A stretch of DNA of 64,000 nt from Histoplasma ohiense. Its lineage: Eukaryota > Ascomycota > Eurotiomycetes > Onygenales > Ajellomycetaceae. The DNA lies in assembly GCA_017607445.1 (NCBI GenBank), contig JAEVHH010000005.1, positions 1,431,001-1,495,000 of the forward strand, written 5' to 3'. The notes under the pieces are model-generated. The model had not been told where the DNA came from. It saw only the letters and a list, made by a program, of their open reading frames with translations, and searched no databases. Of the stretch, positions 1-11,471 are shown in pieces. The position numbers and the translations under genes are program-made. The first letter of the stretch is position 1. Each line of letters starts with the position of its first letter.

Positions 1-521
1 ACTCGGTGGATTCCCCACATTCTCTAATTCCCACGAGTCTCGACGTTTATTGTGTATCAGGCGCGGGTAATAATCGCTCTTGTAAAGGTACTCGAGGATG
101 GAGGAGAGGATTTCTGGTTGTTCGTCGGGCAGATTGATTCTTTTGCCATGGGATTCGAGGAATTGGCCTCGACAGCAAGCGGCAAAGAAAGGCGAGATAC
201 ACAGGACGTCCTCATGGGCAGCAAAGAGCCGTTGGTCGGGACCCACGCAGAGGGTTATAATAGCAGAAGTAAGGTTGCTAAATCGGAAGAGAAAAAAATG
301 GCACAAGTCAGCAAAAGGAAGCATATCATGAAGCCTTCATGTCTGTCGACTTACGGGCCAACTGGAGGGCTCTCTGGTTTACGAGCTGCCTTTTCTGCTC
401 TTCTTGTGCTTGATGTTGCAGGATCTCTGAAGGACCTCTTTGACCGGGAAGCGGATTTACCAGCTCGATATTTGGAAGAAAAGCTCTCTGTCTGGCTTTG
501 AGACGACCGTTTGGAAAACAT
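1..521 (-). CDS. BTB/POZ domain protein, 5' part (runs off the left edge)
   Basis: Exon 1 is 521-355 and exon 2 is 277-1, continuing beyond the window. The join (donor GTAAG at 354, acceptor TTTAG at 278) closes in frame. Exon 1 encodes a basic, Ser/Arg-rich 55-residue leader. Exon 2 begins a BTB/POZ fold: strand ITLCVGPDQRLFAAHEDVL, then SPFFAACCRGQF, then INLPDEQPEILSSILEYLY. That is the usual order in fungal BTB proteins (phosphate-like strand, HxxxL helix, FxxxxxxxF, xLPDxxPxxxxxxLxYLY). Known for the family: dimerisation or Cul3 adaptor use; most ascomycete members with only a BTB domain have no assigned role. The start was put at the first in-frame ATG (521); the frame is open further upstream but only with non-ATG codons. 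The C-terminus is not in the window, so other domains cannot be excluded. Confidence 0.8.
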
Positions 522-2652
522 GATGTCCAGGACTTCAGGTGGATGGCTGTTAAGTCCTTTCGATCCCTTAAAAGGGTTAGTCAATTTGGCCCGTTTCTCG
601 TTTCCAGGCAAACACAGTATGAGCTTGGGGGCAGGCCAATTGAGTATAACAGCAAGTCCTTATTTGAGTAAAGAAACGCTGGAGTTCCGCAGACTTTAGA
701 TTGATATCTGCTTTTTATATTGCCTGAGGGCATCCACGAGAGCAGTGAGGGCAATGGAAGGTAGTGGAAGTGAAAGAAAGCGAAAGAAAGTAAGCAAAGG
801 AACTGAATATTTCCTTCCAGCCAGAAGGGGAGCACCAGCCGGCCTTAAGTACCGGATACCAGGAGGATGATATAGTACAGGTACGGAGTCGTACAGAATA
901 AGATAGTGATAGCTAGCAGCCACTAGGCAGCGCCCACCGAGCAGCACCACCAGCAGCAGTACAGATTACAGCGAAAAAGGAACCAGGGCCGGGAAATGAG
1001 CAGCATCCACATGCAGCAGCAGAAGACGCAGCCGAGGGCCGTGCTGCAACCAGACTCTGCTGTGTAATTCCATTTCCATTTCCATTTCCACTTCCATTTC
1101 TGCTGGCTATTATTCCTCCGATTGAAGCTGGATATGGATATTGATACGAGTATAATATTCCTTCCTCGTCTGGAGGCCTCGATGCAGGCAGGGGGCGACG
1201 CGGCTTGCAACTAGGGCGACGTGTAAAGTGGTTACGCGACCTCAGGTGACTCACACGAAGTCATGTGCCGCCCTAGCAACCGGATTCGGCCAATCAGAAA
1301 CCAGGGCGCAGCACCACGGCCGGGGTAACGCTGGTAACGCTGGTAACGCTGGGAATTATCGTTACTGGATGCGGATGTGATGGATCAGATCAGACATCGT
1401 CCGGCAATAATGCAGAGATTATTATTTCTTCCTCCCCTTTGAGTACCTTGCACTGACTTAGCGGTCATCGGCCTGGAGCTAGTCCAGGGGAACCATCCTA
1501 CTGGATCCTATCTGTGGTGCGGAGAACTGTGTTGATGGGCAAGACACCCAAGCCTCCAAAATGGGACTGAGCATCCAGAGGGCCAGAGCTGGGATGCGAA
1601 CCGGAGCAATTGAGCAACGAACGGGAAGTGGAGAAATGGGAAGGTCAACGCAGGAACAGTTTCTACTCCGTACTCCCACCCGCTTCATTTGCCACTCTGC
1701 ATAACCCAGCATGCAACATGCACTCTGGATGGAATCGAGATATGGCTCTTGGACAGATTCAAAATTGGAGGCTAACCCTCCCGCTAAACCCCCAGGAAAA
1801 GTCAAAACAGAAAATCTGAAACCAAATTCCAGAAAATATGGGCTACAGGGGTGATCGTCTTGGCCTGCAGCTCTTTTCCCCCCCTCGAACTACACCAAGC
1901 AGAAAAAATGTCCCCGAGATAAAGCAAGATGAAGAGTCACTGAACTTCCGTCCGGACGTCCCTTGGATTTCATTTTGTTATTAACAGGGTAGCTTGCAAG
2001 CATGATACTATATAACAAGGATTGGGCCTCTTCCCCACTATCATTTGAAAGGCAGGATGCCGCGTGGCAACAAACGACTGAATTTTTTGAAAAAAAAAAA
2101 AAAAAAGGCAAAGGAATCTACTCAAGAAAAGAAACAATCCTATCAGAACACAATTACATTCCTACTAACTATTTAGGCATGGCGATCAAAAACAAGAAAA
2201 AGAAATGGGCCGGTGAACCTTCAATTGAGGAAGGAGGAATAAATGAGATTCGATGTCAACCCTCTTGCAACAGAAAAGACAAACGAACTTGATTTTCTCG
2301 GTATGTCGCCAGTTAGAAATCGATTGCTACAGTCTAGCATCTTGCTTGTGTAGACTTTTTGCTGCCTGGTGCAAGGACAAATCGCCGCCTGACTGTTGCC
2401 TTGGTGGATGCCATATCAACTGAGAATCTAAAACTGCATGTTAGGTTCAAGGTCGATCTGCAGTATGACATTCCATTATTGAATTGATCGTGACTTTTCA
2501 TGCGAATTTGAATTCTATCATACATATGCTCTATCCATCTATCAAAGATAAGCAACCATACATATATGCACATCCCAGACGGTGCACAAGAACCAAGCAA
2601 GAGAAACAATATCCTTACTCCCTCTCTTACCTACCCGAATACTCAATCCAAC
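522..2652. other. Intergenic, 2.1 kb, between BTB gene and MSK1 3' end
   Basis: No convincing coding exon was found on either strand. Visible content: a pyrimidine-rich hexamer repeat (variants of CCATTT/TTTCCA) at about 1070-1100, three perfect tandem copies of GGTAACGCT at 1324-1350, and an A-run at about 2089-2105. Most of it is probably the upstream region of the BTB gene. Confidence 0.5.
1324..1350. repeat. Three perfect tandem copies of GGTAACGCT
   Basis: The 9-base unit GGTAACGCT occurs three times head to tail without mismatch, about 0.8 kb upstream of the BTB start codon. It is a short tandem repeat of unknown role and could hold repeated factor sites. Confidence 0.85.
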
Positions 2653-4971
2653 CTACTCAGACCGGGTCACGCTCCTCAAATTCCCAAAACTCAACACATC
2701 CCCAATCCGCTTCGCCCCCGTAAACAACATGCACAATCTATCAACCCCACACCCCCACCCCCCCGTCGGTGGCAACCCCCACTGCAACGCTTGCAGGTAA
2801 TTCTCATCCATCTTCCCCTCCGCCTCCACCGCCGGGACCTGAAACCCAAGCTGGATCTCAAACTTCCGCCTCTGCTCAAACGGTGAGTTCTCTTCTTCAT
2901 ACATATTGACCACCTCCCGCTGGTCAATGAAGAGCTCCGCCCGTGCTGCCACGGTCTGCCCGCATGTGGGGTGCGTGAATGACTTCGAGAGTGGTGAGAG
3001 GCATTCCGGGTGGTTGACGATGAATGTTGGGTCTTTGCACTGCGGCTCGAGGTAGATGGCGCTTAGCCGGTCGAGGAGGCGGGGGAGGTTGGGGTTTGTC
3101 GGGAGCGGATGGCTGAGTTGCTCGAAGAGCTGGATGACTGTTTTGGTTGCTTCTTCTGTAGGGGTGGTGGTAAAGTCCGGTAACTTGTGGCACATTGCCG
3201 TTTCGAGCTCTGGGATGAAGTCGAGACGGCGGAAGGGGGCTGCGAAACTAGTTGTGGTCGGGGAGAGGGTTTCTAATGTTTCGTTTAGATGGTGGATGTG
3301 TCGGTCAAGGCCCGTGAAGAAAGACTCGGTCAGGGTTATTAAGGTTTCCAAGTCGGCGAATGCGTGGTAGAATTCGCAGGTTGTGAATTCCGGGTTGTGG
3401 GTTTTATCCAGCCCTGTGAAATTGTTTCAGCTAGAATTCTCGATTTCTTTTCTTGTGTCCCCCCTCTTCTCCCCCTCTTTTGAGTCACAGAAGAGCATGC
3501 TAAGATAAGCTGGACGAGGGCTTACCTTCATTGCGAAATGATGGGCCAATCTCAAAGACCTTATCGAATCCGCCAACAACCAGGCGCTTGAGCCATAGCT
3601 CAGGGGCAATCCTCAACGAAAGTGGTCGGTTAGGGAATTCAGTTGCGGATGTTTGGAACGGTCTGGCAACCGCGCCGCCGGCCACAGAGGCCAATATCGG
3701 TGTCTCCACTTCCATGAAAGACCTGTCCAGGAAAAAACTGCGTATGTATTGAATGATAGATGACCGAGCTCGAAGGATATCAGCTGCGGTGGGGGAGGAT
3801 AGTAACTGAACGTGCCGGTCATATGGCGAGGATTCTTGATCTTTCATACGGAGCGGGACATCGTGAAGACAAGGCGTGATGAGCTCGGGGAGTTGGGATG
3901 CGGCCACGGAGAGCTCTCTACGGCTTGTTCGATGGGGGTGTCCGATGACCGCTATTTTCCCGGAAAACACAAGGTTTTAAAGTGTTAATGCAAGATATAA
4001 AATCTCTCTTTTCTCGATGGTATGGCAATACATAATACAGGGTATAAAGATGACCTACAGAAAACATCCCCGCGCCGTAGTAGATGGTAGAATTGCTTGA
4101 ACTTCTCCGGTGTCACTCCCATACCGTCCAGATGTCTCTGATTGCACAGCACTTGCACCTTCCGGCCATTCTGTACAAGGTCAAGAAATATCAATTTGCT
4201 CCCCGCAATCCGTGCCGACTGTATTCTACCTAATCATCAAGTTGTGAGCACAGCCAATGCCTCCATATTTTTGCTTCTTCTGTTTTTGTAGAAAAATCAC
4301 CCGCCCCACCCCCCCAAACCCATGGGACATACCATATATAACCACATAGTCCTGCTCTGCAGTTTCGTTTGGCTTTAGGTAATCGTACTTGGAGTGGAAC
4401 TCGTCGCTGCTGATTGACCGCTTGTCGACGGCCATTCGGGGATATGGTTCATGGTAAACATTTCTGATTTCTGTGATTCTGTTTTCCCAACCCTTTCTAT
4501 CAAGGCTGTGGGTGGCCGGGCCAGTAGGTGTGTTCGTTGACGACCAGCGGACCAGCCGGCAGTTCTGTGGTTTCGTAGTTGTTACACTCGGAGAGGACGG
4601 AAGGTGTGCGCGGGTTAATCTAGAAAAAAAATACAGGGTTGCAGTTAATTACCATGTTGAAGTGATCCAGACGGTACATTGAATAGGTAAAGCGGGGAGT
4701 AATTTGCATTGCATATTCTCAGAATGGATGTACATTGTTCTGATTCCTCTGGCTTTAGAGAGGGTGAGAAGGAACATGCCTCTAGTAAGTAGTTATGATC
4801 TCTAGCGGTTATGTAAAAGTAGTATCTCGGCGTTGCGCACTCTTGGAGATTGGAAGTGACTTTTCGAAAGAAAAACGGAGCTGTATAGTACCTTGCAATT
4901 GGCCTATCCAGGCTCAACTGGGATGCCCATCGAGAGCAGGAAGTCCGCATCTGCTCAGCCGACAATAGCAC
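2653..4971 (-). CDS. MSK1: Mitochondrial lysyl-tRNA synthetase (class II)
   Basis: Five exons: 4971-4892, 4619-4333, 4229-4059, 3951-3526 and 3413-2653. All joins close in frame and give 574 residues, close to yeast Msk1 (576). The product charges mitochondrial tRNA-Lys. The N-terminus is Arg/Ser rich with few acidic residues, as in a matrix targeting signal. Next comes the OB-fold anticodon-binding domain (YDYLKPNE, then GRKVQVL...), the block RRGDVFSVIGHPHRTSRREL typical of LysRS, class II motif 2 (FEIGPSFRNEG), and motif 3 (GWGCGVDRL) near the C-terminus. The tail after motif 3 is short and ends SVTRSE. The gene is divergent from TIM10, with 509 bp between start codons. The exon 3/4 acceptor (ATAG at 3952) was chosen because an exon starting further upstream would meet a stop. 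Confidence 0.9.
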
Positions 4972-5480
4972 TCACAAAGTGTGAGATTCAAGGGTCAGGG
5001 AATGAATCGAATGAATGAAAGCTGTCTCTACTAGTAATGAAGATGGGTTCTCTGGATGCCGCGGATTGTTTGCAGCGGTGAAGCTTCCCGATGCGGTTAG
5101 ATCTGGCAGATGGAATTTCTCGTTCAACTTCACCTATATACTCCGTGCAGCATACATCGTGTAGACGATAGACGTGGAAGAGCACTGAGATGGCATAATT
5201 TCATTCCTTCATTTTTTCTTAACAATAATATAGGTACTTGAATCTTCCACGAAAAACTTGAAGGTTTGTGCTCCCGTTGACGCCTGGTCATGTGATCTCC
5301 AACAAAATCCATTATGAAGCTCCTCAAATATCAAGGCATACTAGCAGTATATTTAGATCGTTCTACAGAGCGTCCTTCCGATTGCAAGCCCCAATCCCAA
5401 TCTCTGCTTTCTCATATAACCCATATCGACCCTATCCTGCCGGACATTCCCTTATCTCACGACCCAATATCCTCATCAAG
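4972..5480. promoter_or_regulatory. Bidirectional promoter region of MSK1 and TIM10
   Basis: The 509 bp lie between the divergent start codons of two nuclear genes for mitochondrial proteins, a synthetase and an import chaperone. Open frames here are short and look non-coding. Shared regulation is an inference from the arrangement. Confidence 0.5.
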
Positions 5481-5996
5481 ATGTCGTTCCTATTTGGAGG
5501 CCAACCGAAATTATCTTCGGAGGAGAAAATCAGCAGGGCAGAGCTGGAGGTAGAGATGGTCACAGATATGATGACCCGGTAAGTTACATATTCTTAGCAA
5601 AATGCACCCTATAAAAACAACAAAACAACCTTCCGGCCCGCCCCGGCGAGCGGAAGCTCCTTTTTTTTTTTTTTTTTTGTCTCTGTCCCTGTACATTTCA
5701 ACCCCCACTTATATAAAAAGAAATCCCACCAAAAAGGAAGCAAAAATAGAAGGCAATCTGCTAACACATGTATTTTCCCCCCCCCGTTCCATTACACCAG
5801 CCTCTCAAGCGCCTGTATGAAAAAGTGCATTCCACCCGACTACCGCGAAGGGGACCTGAACAAGGGCGAATCCGTCTGCCTCGACCGCTGCGTCGCCAAG
5901 TTCTTTGAAGTCAACATGAAGGTCTCAGAGAAAATGCAGCAGATGCAAGGACAGGCTATGGGTGGCCAGCAGGGCGGCAGTGGATTCGGGGTGTAA
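5481..5996 (+). CDS. TIM10: Mitochondrial intermembrane-space import chaperone Tim10
   Basis: Exon 1 is 5481-5578 and exon 2 is 5801-5996, giving 97 residues (yeast Tim10 is 93). Tim10 forms the hexameric Tim9-Tim10 chaperone that carries hydrophobic precursors across the intermembrane space to the TIM22 and SAM complexes. The diagnostic twin CX3C pattern is visible: CMKKC, 16 residues, then CLDRC. The linker IPPDYREGDLNKGE is characteristic of the Tim10 branch. Both CX3C pairs lie in exon 2. The 222-bp intron contains a run of about 18 T and a C-rich tract before the acceptor. The C-terminal tail is Gly/Gln rich. The ATG at 5481 gives the expected N-terminus (MSFLFGG...); an earlier in-frame ATG would make the protein too long. 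Confidence 0.93.
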
Positions 5997-6657
5997 GAAA
6001 GGACTCAAATAGTCTGATATGGGAGAGCGCGAGGTCGGGATACAGAGGGAATCGAGTCCGGGTCCGGGTCCCGTCCCAGGTTACGGGCCGGGATAGGAAT
6101 GACATACATGTAGGAATGATGATAGCGGATTCATCGGATGGGACCTCCTGTCCCCTCATCTTCTCTCTTCGTTTACCATCCTTGTCTGATGCCCACTCTT
6201 TGACGCATCGATATATAAAATGCGGGTTTCCATGTCATGGGGGAGACAGGGTTTTCCTTGGTTTAAGGAGCTGGTTAGATAGGAGGAAACGGAATCAATT
6301 ACGAGTTAAGCGTGGGGAAGGATGCAATTGTCCTTTATGGGCTCATCTTTTCGTTTTTCTTATGTTCTACGTTCCAGCATCAGTATGGTAGGCCGTTAAG
6401 CCGGCTACGGAGATGGAAAGAGTTTTGCTTCACTTGTTTTACGTTGTTCTGTGTCTCATCTGATCATGCATGTTTGTGAACCTATGGGGCTGGCGGATTT
6501 TTTTTTTTTGTAATACATTGTGACCTCTTCTTTGTTCAATAGAATACTATAAAACTTACTTTTCACAACCCTATGTTTGTAGGCGGGCGGACAGATGTGG
6601 TTCGGTATGTTTCTGTTTGATGAGACATTTTCTTTGATTTCCTATGCTTGTTTCTAG

Positions 6658-6690
<33 letters not shown>

Positions 6691-6890
6691 GCCTTGCTAT
6701 GTAGGAATTAAATATATGTAGAGTACATGTGTGTGTGCATGATACAATCAAACATGGAATAACCCGCTCTAGCGATATGCATATGGAGTACTTTATCAAA
6801 AGAAGTGAAGAGGTAAAAAGGAGAAATTAGAATATGTACCTCCCAAAGCCAAGGGACCAGAAACATCGAATAGAAAAACAAGCGACCCAT
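5997..6890. other. Intergenic between convergent TIM10 and STB6-like gene; 30-base A-run
   Basis: This is 3'-flanking sequence of two convergent genes. It contains a T-run near 6489-6500 and an uninterrupted run of 30 A at 6660-6689. No coding exon was recognised. Confidence 0.55.
6660..6689. repeat. Run of 30 A
   Basis: Uninterrupted A homopolymer in the 3' intergenic space between TIM10 and the STB6-like gene. Confidence 0.95.
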
Positions 6891-9461
6891 TCAGCGTCCA
6901 AGGAGCCCACTACCCCAACTAAACCACGACTCCTTCGCCTTCTGCGTTTCATCCTTGACTAGGTCCCGAACCCTATTTTCGATCCCAACGATATGCCGCT
7001 CGTAATCATTCAGTCCCACCTCCACCTCTTCGATCCTTGACTGCAACGCATTAAGCTCGTAGTCAAGCTTCGCACCCAGCAGCTCGACTTTTTTAGAGCT
7101 CTCCATGAGAGCCGAGCCTTCAACCGCAACCAGATCAGTGGTATGCACTTGCAACGCGCGAAAGTCCTCTATCTTCTCATGGTAGACAGTGTTAAGCTCG
7201 TCAAGCCGTGCCTGGGCACGTGCATCTATGAACTCAACCGCGGAAACCTGTTTCTCAACCCAGGGCGCTATCGCCGACCGTAAAGCCTGAATCTTACAGC
7301 CATAGTATTGCACGTCGGATGCGAAGATGTCCTCCCACAACATCGCATCTGCGGGTGTCATTTTTTTTGTGTCGGGTCTTGCTGCCCAATCTGCAATATT
7401 TTCCCAGCCAAGGATCGTATCTTCTACAGCGCTGAAAGACAGGTGGCGAGGCCAACGGGAATTACGTTGATCCTCCGAGAATTCGGTAGGAAGTATACAA
7501 TGGCTTCGTGGCCGTCGAAGGGGTATGTTGGAGGGTAGGGTGGCTCCCTTTGCCTCTGGTAATGCATCGACGTTGTCGAGCGCAGCTTTTTCTTCTCCTG
7601 TGGATACATCAGCTTCCTGGCTGGGTTCTGATTCACTAGTAGTTGAATGATCGTCATTAGATAAAGGTCCCACATCTGCTTTAGGGAAGATAGAATTGGG
7701 AGCGGGTGGTTTTTCATTCGGTGGCGGTTCACGTGGGGTTTGGGCGGCATCGTCTCGATTTTCGGGGTATGCGGATGGCAGTTGTTCGGTATCCGGCAAA
7801 TCATCATTCTGAGTTTGCGTGGACGGCGATCCGAAATAGTAGTCCCTGTTTGACTGAGCACCTAACTCATTTTCAAATTCCGGCCCATCCCTAGACCGTT
7901 TGTGATGGTGGGACCGGAGACCAGGTAACCCAACAGCGTCCCTGAACCGACCAAATCCTGCACGGGCATCTGATACTTTGCCAGTGACGGAGCGTTTTAT
8001 AGCACCCTTTAATTGCGGCTCCCTATCATCCAAAAAGGTACCTGGAAACTCAATCGGTCTTCCAGAATATTCAGTTTCGAGACTATGGCGACCAGAAGTC
8101 TGATCAGATGCAGCATCCCTTTTTCTACTAGTCCATTTATATCCACCATGGTCATCATTCGTAAAAACCATCGAATCGTCACCAGTAGCATGGCGGAAAA
8201 TATCGCTTCCAGTTTTGCGTGGCTTCCCATGCCAGAGCCATTTCGGCCGTTCGCCACTAACTAACTGAACAAATCGGTCCATGTCAATGGTTTCAATTTC
8301 CGCGATACCAGCTTTGGCACGTCCGGCAACCATTCCAATGACCATCTCGCCGCCTTTGCCCCCTAACTCTGCAACAGTAGATTTTACTGCGCGAGGAACA
8401 TTCCAGCCATCACCACTGGCAACCTTTGTAGTGACCCGATGAAGTCGATCCAGAGTCTGTCGGTCGAGTCTGCGAGTTCTATCAAGTTTCTGGGATTTCT
8501 GAAAGCTCTCTATTCCTCGCTTTAAAGTCGCCACATCAAAAACATCCTTGGAAACTGGAGCACCATATGCATGAAGACGGTTCCTCGCCCCCATCACCGT
8601 CCCAAGTAAGGCAGACACCGTCGTTGGACCTAGGATTCCATCGCTTGGCTCGATGTTGAAAAAGTCAGTTCCAATATCAGTCCACCAGTCGTTTATGGCT
8701 TTCTCTGTCACGTCACAGAGTAAACCATCCGCGTACTCAGGGGCGAGCTTATCAAAAATCATCAGCGCCATCTGGCATTGCTTTACCAGCTCCATGACTG
8801 CCGAATATAACGGCACCCGTTCGCTCGTCCTGTATAATTGGTGGAATTTGGCTTGCGTAGCGGCACTAGGCTGTTTGAGATTCATACCAGCTCGTCCCGA
8901 ACATCCAAGGCGTTTCAGATTCTCGTTCACAACGAAATCTTCTCTATGTCTCTTCACATCGCCATGAGGTACGAGAATTACAGTCAATGCAGAGGGAAAA
9001 CTGCTCAGATTCGTCACCATCAAAATACCAAGCGGAGTTTCTCGTTTTCGCGAATGAAATTGGGCAACAGCATCGAAGTAAACTTTCAATCGGGGGGACC
9101 ACGCATTTTCATCCGTTGGAATACTAAGTACAGCTACTATCGCAGTGTTTGAAGGATCGCCCGTGTATGTGTTGATGACGAAGGTAGGATGGACCCTTGA
9201 GCACGCCCATTGCTCAACAATGTAGATTTCATAGCCCGTCAATGTACGTCGCCGGTCCAACACTATTGTGGACGGGTCCTCCTCCAGGTATCGAAAAGCA
9301 ACAGGGTCTGTAAAAACGAACCTCTGATGACCCTGCTTAGGCGAATCACATTTGACTTCGGTATGAGGAGGTGTCGAATAACCTCTACCGACGCTCCTTT
9401 CATCGGGTCGAGAACTCACGGCCTGGGGGGAAAACGCACCAGGGTCGCTGGGATAGGCCAT
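6891..9461 (-). CDS. STB6-like protein (putative Sin3-binding family)
   Basis: A single uninterrupted 856-codon frame. The N-terminal third (about residues 45-200) holds the conserved block FVFTDPVAFRYLEEDPST followed by TLTGYEIYIVEQWACSR, which I associate with the fungal Stb6/Stb2 N-terminal domain; in yeast these proteins were found through binding to the Sin3 corepressor. A helical segment around 300-345 (FQKSQKLDRTRRLDRQTLDRL) resembles a peptidoglycan-binding-like repeat and is followed by a disordered Ser/Pro/acidic region. The C-terminal 130 residues form a predicted coiled coil ending in WFSWGSGLLGR. Yeast Stb2 and Stb6 are of similar size. Family assignment is from memory of motif style, so a generic conserved fungal protein remains possible. 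No membrane segment is seen. It is convergent with TIM10. Confidence 0.65.
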   Translation of the reverse strand: MAYPSDPGAFSPQAVSSRPDERSVGRGYSTPPHTEVKCDSPKQGHQRFVFTDPVAFRYLEEDPSTIVLDRRRTLTGYEIYIVEQWACSRVHPTFVINTYTGDPSNTAIVAVLSIPTDENAWSPRLKVYFDAVAQFHSRKRETPLGILMVTNLSSFPSALTVILVPHGDVKRHREDFVVNENLKRLGCSGRAGMNLKQPSAATQAKFHQLYRTSERVPLYSAVMELVKQCQMALMIFDKLAPEYADGLLCDVTEKAINDWWTDIGTDFFNIEPSDGILGPTTVSALLGTVMGARNRLHAYGAPVSKDVFDVATLKRGIESFQKSQKLDRTRRLDRQTLDRLHRVTTKVASGDGWNVPRAVKSTVAELGGKGGEMVIGMVAGRAKAGIAEIETIDMDRFVQLVSGERPKWLWHGKPRKTGSDIFRHATGDDSMVFTNDDHGGYKWTSRKRDAASDQTSGRHSLETEYSGRPIEFPGTFLDDREPQLKGAIKRSVTGKVSDARAGFGRFRDAVGLPGLRSHHHKRSRDGPEFENELGAQSNRDYYFGSPSTQTQNDDLPDTEQLPSAYPENRDDAAQTPREPPPNEKPPAPNSIFPKADVGPLSNDDHSTTSESEPSQEADVSTGEEKAALDNVDALPEAKGATLPSNIPLRRPRSHCILPTEFSEDQRNSRWPRHLSFSAVEDTILGWENIADWAARPDTKKMTPADAMLWEDIFASDVQYYGCKIQALRSAIAPWVEKQVSAVEFIDARAQARLDELNTVYHEKIEDFRALQVHTTDLVAVEGSALMESSKKVELLGAKLDYELNALQSRIEEVEVGLNDYERHIVGIENRVRDLVKDETQKAKESWFSWGSGLLGR

Positions 9462-11471
9462 GGCAGCTTGTGAACAGAATATGAACTAACGCGATATGCT
9501 GGGGCCCTTTTGCGAATAGATATATTAAATGATCAGTGGAACAAATTTTTGCCTTAGGAGCTTGTTGGATTGGTCAAGTGGTGTTGTACTGTACCTCTGT
9601 TGTATCTGGAATGGCTTTGGCAGGCCAGGACTGAGCGAAATAGGAACCGTCCGCCAAAAAGGCCATTATCGATTTGATGGAGGATAACACAGTCTGTGGC
9701 TAAACATGTGAATCCTCAGAAGCTGTGGTTAGTCCGTGAGAACCAAATACAACAATAATTGGCCCTTTTGGTGGTGTTGTAGTGCAGCTCAAAGCACCGA
9801 CGTCACATGTGGCTGACGTTGTCACCAGACCGGGGAGGACTAATTTTTGTCCGCGAAATGTTGCGGTAATACAATACAGGCGCGGTAAATATGCAGTACG
9901 CCACATGGACAAGCCGCCTAACTTAGGGCCAAGACTCGACGCCAACAACAAGCGTCCATTTCACCATCGACATCGGTGCAACATTACCTTCCAGCTCCCA
10001 ATTCATCAATTACAGGGACAAGAGATGCCGCATTGCTTAGCACTCTACTCCGTACCAGCAATATAGATTCATGCCCGTTCAATATCAGCCAGTTTTCATT
10101 ATCTCTTGAATACTAACTAATAGTTTGATATAACCTAAAACACATTACGAACCGGTGTTCCTGAATTATCCGTCCTCGATGAACGCAGAGTGTCAAAGAC
10201 CACAAGAGCTGACAGCAAAGAAACCAAAGGTTTTGAAACTTGTTTATCGCTGCCAGCGCCACAATCGCAGCCCCAGAAGTCTACAAGTCTATCTGGCCCA
10301 GCAGCAATGCCAGGCTTTCCAAATTGTCATGCAATCAATGCCTGACAAATCAGCTGACAGAGCGTGAGGCAAGCTCATCTCGATCTGCCATCAACTCCAT
10401 ATCTATCTCTCATCTTCAAATGCTGAAAAACAAAGACAATCCATATTGAGGGCACGGATGGTGGTCTGGTAAACTTTTCTGCGCTATGTGAGAGCTGGGA
10501 TGATAGATGACTATAAAATCCATTTTGCACATGGTAATTTCTCACAGCGCAATGTCATGATTATGACTGCTAAAAAATGGCGGGGTCAAGACTGTTTTTG
10601 GGCTGGGATGGAGCAGACTGAGACCCAGAGTATTGGAATCAATAGAGTACTTTCGGGAAACCCTGGGATACGAGATTACTATCCATATCTCAAAGCACGT
10701 TACACGTTATTCACTTCAGGTATATGCAAGGTTATAGCGATGGAAAGGAGGAATGTCTTGGACCAGCCGTTGTATGTCCTTTTGCGGCATTGGAGATCAA
10801 CTAGATGTTCTGTACAATGGGTATTTCGATAAGATATTTCACTGCGAGCAAGTGATAGCGTTTGGCCCAGCCGGTCACGGGAAAGATAGACAAAAAAGGC
10901 ATTTCCGAGATGTCAGTGTCAAGGCTTTTTGAGGGATTCAATGTGACGGAACCACTCAAATCTACTAGCATTCAACAACAGGCACCACAAGTTAATAATA
11001 AATAACGAATAGGCCAGTCGTGGTATCCCACAACATAAATAGATATTGGGCTGAAGTGCGCGTAGGATACAGACAGCTCTGCAGATATTACAGCTTTATG
11101 TCAAAAAAGCGAGTAATATTGGAAGGATAGCGGTTCACCTGACTCTGCGTGCTGGACGATTCGGCTATTATTACGTATCGTATGTTACATGCGCAGGTGA
11201 GAGTCACTCCAACCACCAAACCTGCTTGCTCACCTGCTGCATCAACTGCCCATGATCACTCCACGCCACCATACACCATACAAAACACTGAAAGAGAAGA
11301 AATAAGCATAAGGAAACCCCTTCTTCTTGGAACTGGTTTATCTGGTGCGAATTCATTTTTCTGATCTCAAAACCGGAGCTGGAGCCTCGCGATATGTCTG
11401 CCATACCCCAACACCGGTAGACCTCTGACCAGGCGTTATTCGTTGGTTTCCCCACCACGCCAGCAGCAAAA
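9462..11471. other. Intergenic, 2 kb, holding a kinase relic
   Basis: The region separates the divergent STB6-like gene and RMD5. Apart from the relic at about 10488-10850, no intact coding unit was seen. Frames here are short and lack splice-consistent continuations. Confidence 0.45.
10488..10850 (+). pseudogene. Relic of an aminoglycoside phosphotransferase-like kinase
   Basis: One frame reads DYKIHFAHGNFSQRNVMIM, which corresponds to the catalytic-loop block of fungal APH-like kinases (usual form FTHGDLSPRNIMV, with catalytic Asp). Here the Asp is replaced by Asn. It continues ...QDCFWAGM, matching the usual VDWxxAGW, and in another frame shortly after reads PEYWNQ followed by TAG, matching the usual AGWYPEYWE. 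Loss of the catalytic Asp, a frame change and a stop within 60 codons indicate a decayed gene. The N-lobe could not be recognised upstream. Fungal APH-like kinases form a large, rapidly turning-over family, so a dead copy is unsurprising. The boundaries are approximate. Confidence 0.5.

Noticed and set aside
52..501. 149-codon plus-strand open frame
   Set aside because: It is the antisense of the BTB/POZ exons, which show clear domain sequence and a good splice join.
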